This document shows positions 16,008-25,244 of a stretch of DNA of 64,000 nucleotides, one piece after another. Each line of letters begins with the position of its first letter. The stretch's first letter is position 1. Under the pieces are notes generated by a model. That model made no database searches, had not been told where the DNA came from, and was given only the letters and a program-made list of their open reading frames with translations. The stretch spans positions 1,158,501 through 1,222,500 of the forward strand of contig NZ_CP146275.1 in the NCBI RefSeq assembly GCF_037044555.1, in the 5' to 3' direction. Origin of the DNA: Pelagibacterium nitratireducens (GTDB lineage: Bacteria; Pseudomonadota; Alphaproteobacteria; Rhizobiales; Devosiaceae). The translations under genes and the position numbers were made by a program.

Positions 16008-16933
16008 TGAAGGCTGGCCATCGGATTGTCGATAGCGCCCTGTACAAGGTGCGAACCCGCCGGCGGCTTGCTGAGTTACTTTTCACCGAAGTTGGATTTC
16101 TTGAAAGCCTTGAGAAAAACCAGCCTAAGTATGTGGTGAAGTACAAACCTAAGTACGATGACAAGGCTCCCTGGCTCGCGATGCCGCCTCCTCCAGAGCT
16201 GGCAGATAATTACCGGCCCATTAGCCTGCCTCCCTCTGCCTTGAAGCGGCTGCAAGCTCGTTTGGCCAAGCTACTTGGCATGATAACGGTGCCACCATAT
16301 GTATTTAGCTCCGTAAAGGGCGTGTCATACGTCGACAATGCCGCCGTTCACGTTGGTGCAAGGGCATTTTGGCTCCTCGATATAGAGGCGTTTTTTCCTT
16401 CTTGCACCGCAGAGCGTTTAACGTGGTTCTTTAGGGATAAGTTACAGTGCAGCCCGGATGTAGCGGCGATACTGGTGGAAATTGTGACGTTTGATGGATG
16501 CTTACCCCAAGGGTCGCCATGCAGTCCCATTCTTTCATACTTCTGCAATGCGCGAATGTGGTCTGATATCTATCAGCTTGCCGGGGAATACGGTTGCACT
16601 CTAAGTATCTACGCCGACGATATTACCCTCTCTGGAGCAGTGGTCCCGAAAAAATTAGTTTGGCGAATAAAAGAAGTATTGAAGAACAATGGATTTAGAA
16701 CGAGCCGATCCAAGGAAGTCAGCCTGGTCAACGCGCCCGCAGACATTACGGGCGTCATTGTTCGTGACAACAAGCTCTTTTTGCCGAATAGACAATTCAA
16801 AAAGCTGAGGGTGGAGCTGGCAAAAAGGCGTGACGCTAAGACGTCGATTGAAAAGCGGAAAATCGACAATCGCATTGCTGGACGCAAAGCGCAGGCCCGC
16901 CAAATTGAGAAGCATTCCAAGAGCGGCAGATGA
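16007..16933 (+). CDS. Retron-type reverse transcriptase
   Basis: 308 residues with all core RT motifs. The retron-specific NAxxH appears as NAAVH at 111-115 (region X). Catalytic Asp125 lies in LLDIEAFF, QGSPCSP at 168-174 (RT4), YADD at 202-205 (two catalytic Asp) and region Y ITG at 247-249 (usually VTG). The C-terminus is a basic thumb-like region (KKLRVELAKRRDAKTSIEKRKI). There is no maturase, endonuclease or fused effector domain, which argues against a group II intron RT. The start is coupled to the HTH gene by a 1-bp overlap. Visibly AT-richer than flanking genes, pointing to transfer. A decayed GIY-YIG fragment begins directly after it. Confidence 0.93.
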   Translation: MKAGHRIVDSALYKVRTRRRLAELLFTEVGFLESLEKNQPKYVVKYKPKYDDKAPWLAMPPPPELADNYRPISLPPSALKRLQARLAKLLGMITVPPYVFSSVKGVSYVDNAAVHVGARAFWLLDIEAFFPSCTAERLTWFFRDKLQCSPDVAAILVEIVTFDGCLPQGSPCSPILSYFCNARMWSDIYQLAGEYGCTLSIYADDITLSGAVVPKKLVWRIKEVLKNNGFRTSRSKEVSLVNAPADITGVIVRDNKLFLPNRQFKKLRVELAKRRDAKTSIEKRKIDNRIAGRKAQARQIEKHSKSGR

Positions 16934-16936
16934 TGC

Positions 16937-16985
16937 CGGTCACGCCAGTTAAGTTTGGCGCTTTCGATCAATTGGATTTTCCGAC
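16937..16985 (-). pseudogene. 3' fragment of a GIY-YIG nuclease gene
   Basis: On the minus strand this stretch encodes GKIQLIESAKLNWRD, matching the C-terminal WKIQLIETTNPNWRDLTE of the intact GIY-YIG gene at 17260. The DNA also matches (for example TTTCGATCAA-TTGGATTTTCC in both). Only the last ~15 codons remain. It starts a few bases after the RT stop codon and abuts a ~100-bp repeat copy, marking the edge of the cassette. Confidence 0.7.
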
Positions 16986-16992
16986 TACTCCC

Positions 16993-17092
16993 TCGCTGTC
17001 CTAGTGAAAACCAAGGTGTATGTGCGGATGCCACTGGCTAGAGCGGCTGGGAGAAGCCGCTGGGACCCGTGTCGAGCACGGGACAGCGATGG
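16993..17092. repeat. ~100-bp palindromic repeat, copy A (diverged)
   Basis: Same plan as copies B-D: TCGCTG at the left, a CC..GTGAAAAC..GG hairpin (mutated here), a linker, then ACCCGTG/CACGGGA hairpin and CAGCGATGG at the right. This is the most diverged copy. Confidence 0.75.
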
Positions 17093-17122
17093 TGGGGGAC
17101 GAGAGGGTCGATACAATCGCCT

Positions 17123-17222
17123 TCGCTTCCCCGGCGAAAGCCGGGGTCCATGAGCGGATGCCGCGGGCGACGGGGGCTTTGGGGGGCTGCTGGGTCCCGT
17201 GTCGGGCACGGGACAGCGATGG
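17123..17222. repeat. ~100-bp palindromic repeat, copy B
   Basis: Left hairpin CCCCGGC/GCCGGGG, right hairpin GTCCCGTG/CACGGGAC with a TCGGG loop, ending CAGCGATGG. The left and right ends (CGCTT.. / ..AGCGATGG) are near inverted. Confidence 0.85.
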
Positions 17223-17259
17223 TGGGGTAGTGCGGCGTGGGCAATGAATTTGGTCGTCG

Positions 17260-17556
17260 TTAGATCAGGGTTTCGGTGAGGTCGCGCCAGTTGGGGTTGG
17301 TGGTTTCGATCAACTGGATTTTCCAGGCGCGTTTCCACGCCTTGATACGCTTTTCGCGGAGGTAGGCGCTGTCGAGGGTGGGGTGGGTTTCGTACCAGAC
17401 CAGACGGGCAATATCGTATTTGCGGGTGTGGCCGGGGACGGCTTTTGAGCGGTGGTCGTGGATGCGGCGGGCGAGGTCGTTTGTCATGCCGGTGTAGAGG
17501 GCGCCGTTCTGGTGCTTGGCGAGGATGTAGACGTAGTATTGGCGTTGTTCGTACAT
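17260..17556 (-). CDS. GIY-YIG nuclease family protein (UPF0213/YhbQ-like)
   Basis: 98 residues. GIY-YIG core: YYVYILAKHQNGALYTGMTNDLARRIHDHRSK (about 7-38) with the catalytic arginine in LARRI, then a family-typical tail with LVWYETHPTLDSAYLREKRIKAWKRAWKIQLIE. These small single-domain members are widespread, and their role is unknown (probably DNA processing or repair). The ATG at 17556 is chosen because upstream in-frame codons are repeat-like. It sits among palindromic repeats, next to uvrB, and a decayed second copy lies at 16937. Confidence 0.9.
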   Translation of the reverse strand: MYEQRQYYVYILAKHQNGALYTGMTNDLARRIHDHRSKAVPGHTRKYDIARLVWYETHPTLDSAYLREKRIKAWKRAWKIQLIETTNPNWRDLTETLI

Positions 17557-17627
17557 CGCGTGTTTTCCCCCAAAGCGGAGTGGATTTTGGGGCGGGGGCG
17601 CGGGGAGTGCAAGAGGGGCGGCGCGCA

Positions 17628-17730
17628 CCATCGCTGCCCCGGTGAAAACCGGGGTCCATGTGAATTTCCACTGGCGACAGGGGCTTGGGGAGGCTGCTGG
17701 GTCCCGTGTCGGAGCACGGGACAGCGATGG
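17628..17730. repeat. ~100-bp palindromic repeat, copy C
   Basis: Begins CCATCGCTG and ends CAGCGATGG, an inverted pair. Internal hairpins are CCCCGGT-GAAA-ACCGGGG and GTCCCGTG/CACGGGAC. Confidence 0.85.
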
Positions 17731-17803
17731 GGGTGGGGGTGCGTTGGGGAGTGACGCTGGGGCTGTTGGCGTGGGTGGGATGCGCGGAGGTACGCGGTCT
17801 GCA

Positions 17804-17904
17804 CATCGCTGCCCCGGTGAAAACCGGGGTCCATGTGCGATGCCGCTGGCGACAGGGGCTTGGGGAAGCTGCTGGGTCCCGTGTCGGGCACGGGACAGCG
17901 ATGG
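17804..17904. repeat. ~100-bp palindromic repeat, copy D
   Basis: Begins CATCGCTG and ends CAGCGATGG. Perfect CCCCGGT-GAAA-ACCGGGG hairpin and GTCCCGTG-TCGGG-CACGGGAC hairpin. It lies about 60 bp after the uvrB stop codon, with which it could act as a transcript end. Confidence 0.85.
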
Positions 17905-17961
17905 AGGTGGGGAGAGGGCGGAGGACGGAGGACCGGCCCGAGAGGGGCCGGGCGCCGGGGA

Positions 17962-20499
17962 TTAGCCGCCGGGGCCTTCGAGGGTATCCAGCTCCATCTC
18001 CCGCAGCTTCTTGATCTCGTCGCGCAGCTTCGCCGCTTTCTCAAACTCCAGATTGGTGGCGGCTTCGCGCATCTGGTGTTCGAGGTCTTTGATGACCGCG
18101 GCGAGGTTGGCGCCGACGGGGACGGTGTCCTTGCCGTCCTTGCCCGGGCGGATTTTGACCGAGACGTGGTCGCGCTCATAGACCGAATCCACGATGTCGT
18201 TGATGCGGGCCTTGACCGATTGCGGGGTGATGCCGTGTTCTTCGTTGTAGGCGAGCTGTTTTTCGCGGCGGCGGTTGGTTTCGGCGAGGGCGCGCTCCAT
18301 GGAGCCGGTTTCGCGGTCGGCGTAGAGGATCACCTTGCCATCGACGTTGCGCGCGGCGCGGCCGATGGTCTGGATCAGTGAGGTTTCCGAACGCAAAAAG
18401 CCTTCCTTGTCGGCATCGAGAATGGCGACGAGGCCGCATTCGGGGATGTCGAGGCCTTCGCGCAACAGGTTGATGCCGACCAGCACGTCGAAATTGCCCA
18501 GGCGCAGATCGCGGATGATCTCGATGCGCTCGATGGTGTCGATGTCGGAGTGCATGTAGCGCACGCGAATGCCCTGCTCGTGCAGATATTCGGTCAGATC
18601 CTCGGCCATCTTCTTGGTGAGGACGGTGAGCAGCGTGCGGTAGCCCTTTTCGGTGGTTTTGCGGATTTCATCGACAACGTCATCGACCTGAGTGGTGGCG
18701 GGGCGGGTTTCGACGACCGGGTCGATCAGGCCGGTGGGGCGGATGACCTGTTCGGCAAACACGCCGCCGGTCTGGTCGAGCTCCCAGGCGCCGGGGGTGG
18801 CCGAGACGTAGACCGTCTGCGGGCGCATGGCGTTCCATTCCTCGAACCGCAGGGGGCGGTTGTCCATGCAGGAGGGCAGGCGGAAGCCGTATTCCGCCAG
18901 CGTTGCCTTGCGGCGCAGATCGCCGCGATACATGGCGCCGAGCTGGCCGATGGTGACGTGGGATTCGTCGACGAAGACCAGGGCGTTGTCGGGGAGGTAT
19001 TCAAAGAGCGTTGGGGGCGGCTCGCCGGGCTTGCGGCCCGAGAAGTAGCGCGAATAGTTCTCGATGCCCGCGCAGGAGCCGGTGGCTTCCATCATTTCGA
19101 GATCGAACAGGGTGCGCTGTTCGAGGCGCTGGGCCTCAAGGAAGCGGCCCATGCCGTTGAGCTCCTGCAGGCGGGCGTTGAGCTCGCGCTTGATCTCCTT
19201 GATGGCCGCATTCATCGTGGTGCGGGTGGTGACGTGGTGGGAATTGGCGAAGACGCGGACGGCAGTCAATTCGGCCGATTTCTTGCCGGTCAGGGGATCG
19301 AATTCGGAAATGGATTCGATCTCGTTGCCGAACAGGGTGATGCGCCAGGCGGCGTCGTCATAGTGGGCGGGGAACACTTCGATGGTGTCGCCGCGCACCC
19401 GGAACGTGCCGCGCACGAAGCCGATGTCGCCGCGCTTGTATTGCAGGGCGACGAGTTCGTTCAATAGGGCGCGCTGGTCGATCTTCTGGCCCTTTTCGAG
19501 CCAGATGGTCATGGTGGTGTAGTCTTCCACCGAGCCGATGCCGTAGATGCAGGACACCGAGGCGACGATGATGACGTCGTCGCGTTCGAGGATCGCGCGG
19601 GTGGCCGAGTGGCGCATCCGGTCGATCTGCTCGTTGATGGTGGATTCCTTCTCGATATAGGTATCGGTGCGCGGGACGTAGGCCTCGGGCTGGTAGTAGT
19701 CGTAATAGGAGACGAAGTATTCGACCGCGTTGTCGGGGAAGAAATTCTTGAACTCGCCATAGAGCTGGGCGGCCAGGGTCTTGTTGGGCGCCAGGATGAG
19801 GGCCGGGCGGCCGGTCTGGGCGATGACCTGGGCGGCGGTAAACGTCTTGCCCGAGCCGGTGACGCCGAGCAGGACCTGGTCGGTTTCGCCGTTGTTGGCG
19901 CCTTCGAGCAGTTCGGCAATGGCGGTGGGCTGGTCGCCGGCGGGGGTGTAATCGGTCTGGAGGCGGAAGGGGATGCCGCCCTTGTCCTTTTTCAGCGCGG
20001 CGGGGCGGTGGGGCTTCCACGCATTGGTGCCCTCGACCTCCTTGCGGCCCTCGGCGATGATCTTTTCGAGCGCGGCGACGGTGGCCGATACGCCGGCCGA
20101 GGAGTTGGTCACATCCGATGGCGTGTGAAAGCCGGCCTGGGGGGCTTCGGCGAAGCCATCGAGATTGGTGGGGCGCTCGACGGAGTTGGCCTTGGATTTG
20201 GGGGCCTTGAGCGACATGCCTGTGGCGGCGCTGCGTTTGCCTTTCGCATCGCTGGCCTTGCGGGCGTTGGCTTTGGCGTTGTCCTTGCCCTTGCCGGCGA
20301 GGCGCTCGGTTTCCTGGGATTCGGCGGCTGCTTTTTGGTCCGCACGGTCGAGCGCCCGCTTGTTGCGCATGCGCTCGGCGTAAAGGGGCTTTGAAGCCTG
20401 GGCATCCTCGGCCTTTTCGATCTCCTTGATGAAATCATCAATGGAGAAATCGGCTTTGCCGGGGCGACCGGCGGAGGGGGATTTTTTCTCGGAGGTCAT
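17962..20499 (-). CDS. uvrB: Excinuclease ABC subunit B
   Basis: 845 residues. UvrB loads onto damaged DNA with UvrA and recruits UvrC. After a lysine/alanine-rich N-terminal extension of about 165 residues absent from enterobacterial UvrB, the core begins ([23 protein letters not shown]). Walker A is [17 protein letters not shown], the beta-hairpin region has [22 protein letters not shown], then [10 protein letters not shown], helicase motifs and a C-terminal UVR domain ([30 protein letters not shown]). The ATG at 20499 has GAGG nearby and fits; the open frame upstream covers the LexA box. SOS regulation is likely from that box. Confidence 0.96.
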   Translation of the reverse strand: MTSEKKSPSAGRPGKADFSIDDFIKEIEKAEDAQASKPLYAERMRNKRALDRADQKAAAESQETERLAGKGKDNAKANARKASDAKGKRSAATGMSLKAPKSKANSVERPTNLDGFAEAPQAGFHTPSDVTNSSAGVSATVAALEKIIAEGRKEVEGTNAWKPHRPAALKKDKGGIPFRLQTDYTPAGDQPTAIAELLEGANNGETDQVLLGVTGSGKTFTAAQVIAQTGRPALILAPNKTLAAQLYGEFKNFFPDNAVEYFVSYYDYYQPEAYVPRTDTYIEKESTINEQIDRMRHSATRAILERDDVIIVASVSCIYGIGSVEDYTTMTIWLEKGQKIDQRALLNELVALQYKRGDIGFVRGTFRVRGDTIEVFPAHYDDAAWRITLFGNEIESISEFDPLTGKKSAELTAVRVFANSHHVTTRTTMNAAIKEIKRELNARLQELNGMGRFLEAQRLEQRTLFDLEMMEATGSCAGIENYSRYFSGRKPGEPPPTLFEYLPDNALVFVDESHVTIGQLGAMYRGDLRRKATLAEYGFRLPSCMDNRPLRFEEWNAMRPQTVYVSATPGAWELDQTGGVFAEQVIRPTGLIDPVVETRPATTQVDDVVDEIRKTTEKGYRTLLTVLTKKMAEDLTEYLHEQGIRVRYMHSDIDTIERIEIIRDLRLGNFDVLVGINLLREGLDIPECGLVAILDADKEGFLRSETSLIQTIGRAARNVDGKVILYADRETGSMERALAETNRRREKQLAYNEEHGITPQSVKARINDIVDSVYERDHVSVKIRPGKDGKDTVPVGANLAAVIKDLEHQMREAATNLEFEKAAKLRDEIKKLREMELDTLEGPGG

Positions 20500-20603
20500 G
20501 GAGCACCATATCGGGCCGCGGGGGGACTGATTCAATAGAGCGGGTCGCGCGGTCGAACCGAAAAAGTCTGCAACTTTGTCTGACCGCACTCTTACCATCA
20601 ACG

Positions 20604-20618
20604 GAACGGAGTGTGAAC
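20604..20618 (-). promoter_or_regulatory. LexA (SOS) box upstream of uvrB
   Basis: GAACGGAGTGTGAAC on the plus strand, an exact match to the alphaproteobacterial LexA consensus GAAC/GTTC-N7-GAAC/GTTC in direct-repeat form. It lies about 105 bp upstream of the uvrB start. Confidence 0.75.
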
Positions 20619-20639
20619 AGTTGCTGCTGACAGGATGTG

Positions 20640-21695
20640 TCAGGAGAGGGCCGGTCCGCGATCCTTCTGCTGGGCGGCGCGCTCCTCCCATTTCTTTCGG
20701 GCGTAGGCCTGCAGATCGGCGATGGAGTCGCCCTCGTCGACGATTTCCTCGCCCAGCAGGGTCTCGATCAGATCCTCGAGGGTGACGAGCCCGGCGGTGC
20801 CGCCGAAATCGTCGGTGACCAGCGCCATGTGGCGGTCCTTGTGGACGAGGGTGTCGAACAGCTCTTCGAGCGGGGTGGTTTCGACGACGCTGGTGATTTC
20901 GCGGCGGAAATTTTCCAGCTTGCGGTCGAACTCTTCCTCGAGCGCAAGATTGAGGATGTCGGTCTTGAGCACGAAGCCGGTGGGTGTGTCGATCGTGCCG
21001 TCATACACCGGGATGCGGCTGAAATGGAGCTCGTTGCGGCGGTCGATGGCTTGGCGGACCGTCGTCTGCTGGTCGAGGGCGAAGGCGACGGTGCGCGGGG
21101 TCATGATGTCCTTGACCGTGAGGCGGTCGAATTTGAGCAGGTTGGCGACGACCTTGGAATCGCCACGGTCGATGATGCCTTCGCGCCGGCCGATATCGGC
21201 CAGGGCAACGATCTCCTCGCGGGTGACCGGGGGCTGCGGTTTGCCGCGCGAGAGCAGAACGGTGATCAGTTGGGACATCTTGACCAGAGGCCACATGACC
21301 CAGATCAGCACCGGAAGGATGCGCGAGGCGGCCGGGGCAAAGGATTGCCAATAGAGCGCGCCGAGGGTCTTGGGAATGATCTCGGACAGTACCAGGATCA
21401 GGAAGGTCAGGACCGCCGAAAACACCGTCACCGCGGCATCGCCGAAAACGATCTGGGCCTGCGCACCGGCGCCAGCAGCGCCGACGGTGTGGGCAATGGT
21501 GTTGAGGCTGAGAATGGCGGAAAGGGGGCGGTCGATATCGTCCTTGAGCTGCCTGATGCGGCTGGCAACGCGCGGCTTTTTTTCTTCGATGGTGGCTGTG
21601 AAGGTGGGGGTGATGCTGAGCAGCACCGCTTCGAGCATCGAGCACAAGAACGAAATGCCGATGGCCAGCGCGATGTAAAGTATCAGAAGCGTCAT
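20640..21695 (-). CDS. CNNM/CBS domain protein (hemolysin/CorC family)
   Basis: 351 residues. The N-terminal CNNM (DUF21) membrane domain with about three to four helices ([30 protein letters not shown] ... [22 protein letters not shown], about residues 1-165) is followed by a CBS pair (about 200-325: [15 protein letters not shown] ... [24 protein letters not shown], then [35 protein letters not shown]). Members are implicated in Mg2+/Co2+ or Na+ handling. The long CorC-C domain is absent. The ATG at 21695 is the first codon of the membrane domain. The 3' end faces uvrB on the same strand. Confidence 0.9.
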   Translation of the reverse strand: MTLLILYIALAIGISFLCSMLEAVLLSITPTFTATIEEKKPRVASRIRQLKDDIDRPLSAILSLNTIAHTVGAAGAGAQAQIVFGDAAVTVFSAVLTFLILVLSEIIPKTLGALYWQSFAPAASRILPVLIWVMWPLVKMSQLITVLLSRGKPQPPVTREEIVALADIGRREGIIDRGDSKVVANLLKFDRLTVKDIMTPRTVAFALDQQTTVRQAIDRRNELHFSRIPVYDGTIDTPTGFVLKTDILNLALEEEFDRKLENFRREITSVVETTPLEELFDTLVHKDRHMALVTDDFGGTAGLVTLEDLIETLLGEEIVDEGDSIADLQAYARKKWEERAAQQKDRGPALS

Positions 21696-21951
21696 TGGCG
21701 CCCTTCCATAGTTTCGCCGCACATGCGGCCCTGGCAAGAGGCAATGTCCGGCGGGTGGCATGGTTCCGGCCCAGGACAATTCCGGACACGCTGCATCGGG
21801 GGCTGGCGGGACATATATCGGGGATTTGGACGGAGCCAAGGTGTGCTCCGCCATGACACATCTGGGGTCGAAAGAGTTCAGTTCAAGAATTGGCATCGAT
21901 TTGGTTGGGCGTATTGTCCGGCGCTCTGGTGAGAGCAAGAGGGGAAGGCGG

Positions 21952-23406
<1,455 letters not shown>

Positions 23407-23468
23407 CCCGGCCTTGGTCCTTGTACTCCTACGATGGGGAAAATTCCCTAGACGCGGGGGAGGGCAGG

Positions 23469-24815
23469 ATGAGCGGATCGATACGGTTGGCCGAGGTGCT
23501 TGGGGCACTGAGCCGGGCCCTGGACATGACCGAGGGGCAACCTCCCGGCCATTGCATGCGCTGTTGCTGGACCGGGGTGCAGGTGGGCCGGGCGATGGGC
23601 ATGGACGAGGCGGCGCTGCGCGATCTCTATTATGCGCTGCTGCTCAAGGATCTGGGGTGTTCGTCCAACGCGGCGCGGATCTGTGAATTGTATCTGGCCG
23701 ACGATCTGACCTTCAAGCGCGACTTCAAGCATCTCGACGGCAGCCTGCCGCAGGTTCTGCGGTTCGTCCTGTCGCATACGGGGGCCGAGGCGGGGCTGGC
23801 CGAGCGGTTCCGCTCGGTGGTCAACATCATGCGCAATGGCGGCGAGATCGTCACCAATCTGATCGAAACCCGATGCCAGCGGGGGGCCGAAATTGCCCGC
23901 CAGATGCGGTTTTCCGACACCGTGGCGCAGGCCATTCTCGATCTCGACGAGCAGTGGAACGGTGGCGGCAAGCCACTGGGCAAGGCGGGCACCGACATTT
24001 CGCTGTTTTCACGCATCGCGCTGCTGGCGCAGGTGGTGGACGTGTTCTTCATGTCCGGGGGGCCGGAGGCCGCGATGACCGAAATCACCTCGCGTTCGGG
24101 GACGTGGTTCGACCCGGCGGTGGTGTTCGCGTTTTCCGACGTTGCCGCGGACGAGACGTTCTGGGCGATGCTGGCGCGCGATGACATCGAACAGGTGGTG
24201 CTCGATCTCGAACCGGGGCAGGAGGTGCAGAGGGCCGATGAGGGCTATCTCGACGACATCGCGCGGGCCTTTGCGCGGGTGATCGACGCCAAGAGCCCGT
24301 TCACCTCGGGCCACAGTGAGCGGGTTGCTGTGTTTTCCGATCTTATCGCCGAGGAGATGGGGTACAATCCGGCCCGCCGGCGCTGGCTCAAGCGCGCAGC
24401 GCTGCTGCACGATATCGGCAAGCTCGGCGTTTCCAACAGCGTGCTCGACAAGCCGGGCAAGCTCGACGATGACGAATGGGTGGCCATGCGCGACCATTCC
24501 CGGCTGTCGGAAGACATTTTATCGCGCATCGGGGCTTTTGCCGATCTGGCCGTGGTGGCGGGCGCCCATCACGAGCGGCTGGACGGCAAGGGCTATCCCA
24601 ACGGCAAGACGGCCGACGAACTCGACCTCGACACGCGGATCATTTCGACCGCGGACGTGTTCGACGCGCTGACCGCCGACCGGCCCTATCGCGCGGCAAT
24701 GCCGGTGTCCAAGGCGATGGGGATCTTGTGGGAGGGCGCCGGGGCATCGCACGACCCTTTGTGCATCGAAGCACTGGAACGGGCGCTGGCGCGGTCGGAA
24801 GAGGCGGTGGCTTAG
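23469..24815 (+). CDS. Tandem HD-GYP domain protein with degenerate N-terminal copy
   Basis: 448 residues. The C-terminal HD-GYP domain (about 270-440) is intact: SGHSERVAVFSDLIAEEMG, ALLHDIGKLGVSN, HHERLDGKGYPNG and TADVFDALTADRPYR. This predicts cyclic di-GMP phosphodiesterase activity. The N-terminal half (about 10-200) looks like a second HD-GYP domain that has lost metal ligands: GHCMRCCWTGVQVGRAMG, LLKDLGCSS in place of HDIGK, and DEQWNGGGKPLGK in place of HHExxDGxGYP. It may therefore be a regulatory or dimerising pseudo-domain. GGGAGG lies just upstream of the ATG at 23469. Confidence 0.88.
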   Translation: MSGSIRLAEVLGALSRALDMTEGQPPGHCMRCCWTGVQVGRAMGMDEAALRDLYYALLLKDLGCSSNAARICELYLADDLTFKRDFKHLDGSLPQVLRFVLSHTGAEAGLAERFRSVVNIMRNGGEIVTNLIETRCQRGAEIARQMRFSDTVAQAILDLDEQWNGGGKPLGKAGTDISLFSRIALLAQVVDVFFMSGGPEAAMTEITSRSGTWFDPAVVFAFSDVAADETFWAMLARDDIEQVVLDLEPGQEVQRADEGYLDDIARAFARVIDAKSPFTSGHSERVAVFSDLIAEEMGYNPARRRWLKRAALLHDIGKLGVSNSVLDKPGKLDDDEWVAMRDHSRLSEDILSRIGAFADLAVVAGAHHERLDGKGYPNGKTADELDLDTRIISTADVFDALTADRPYRAAMPVSKAMGILWEGAGASHDPLCIEALERALARSEEAVA

Positions 24816-25003
24816 GCTTTCTTATCGCCCAAGGTAGACAGCCGCGATCTCTCACCACAAAGTCTGCCTGATCCGTTGGGTTGACCCTACCAGTTTCCGG
24901 TTGACCTGTGGCGTTAAATTCTGGAACATAATAAGAACACGTCTTGATTCGTGTTACTTTACGTGACGAACTCTCGGTGTTGTGCCAATCCAAGGAGATT
25001 GAG

Positions 25004-25192
25004 ATGGCCAAGAATACTGGTGACGGTTACAGGCGCGGCGCGGTTACTGGCCGTACGCAATTTCAGCATGAAAATGGCAATTGGCAAAAGCGCGACGAGC
25101 GCACGGGTCAGTTCATGGACCGGAAGCAGAGTGATGGACCGTTCAAGGGTGTCGCTAAAGAGCCGGACGGACGGGATACTCCGAACGCCTGA
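25004..25192 (+). CDS. Small conserved hypothetical protein
   Basis: 62 residues, hydrophilic: MAKNTGDGYRRGAVTGRTQ followed by HENGNWQKRDERTGQFMD and DGPFKGVAKE. This pattern (TGDGxRxGAVxxRxQ ... W.KRD..TG.FMD ... FKGVR.E) is a widespread small-protein family of unknown function that I recall from many bacteria. AAGGAG sits about 7 bases before the ATG. The flanking sequence is somewhat AT-richer than the neighbours. Confidence 0.75.
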   Translation: MAKNTGDGYRRGAVTGRTQFQHENGNWQKRDERTGQFMDRKQSDGPFKGVAKEPDGRDTPNA

Positions 25193-25244
25193 GCGACCCT
25201 AAAGCGCAGTCTCAGGTACTGCGGTGAGTGGGGTGCTAGCCGCC

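Noticed and set aside
16993..17904. Possible CRISPR array
   Set aside because: Copies are ~100 bp, palindromic, unevenly spaced and separated by a gene; no cas genes are present.
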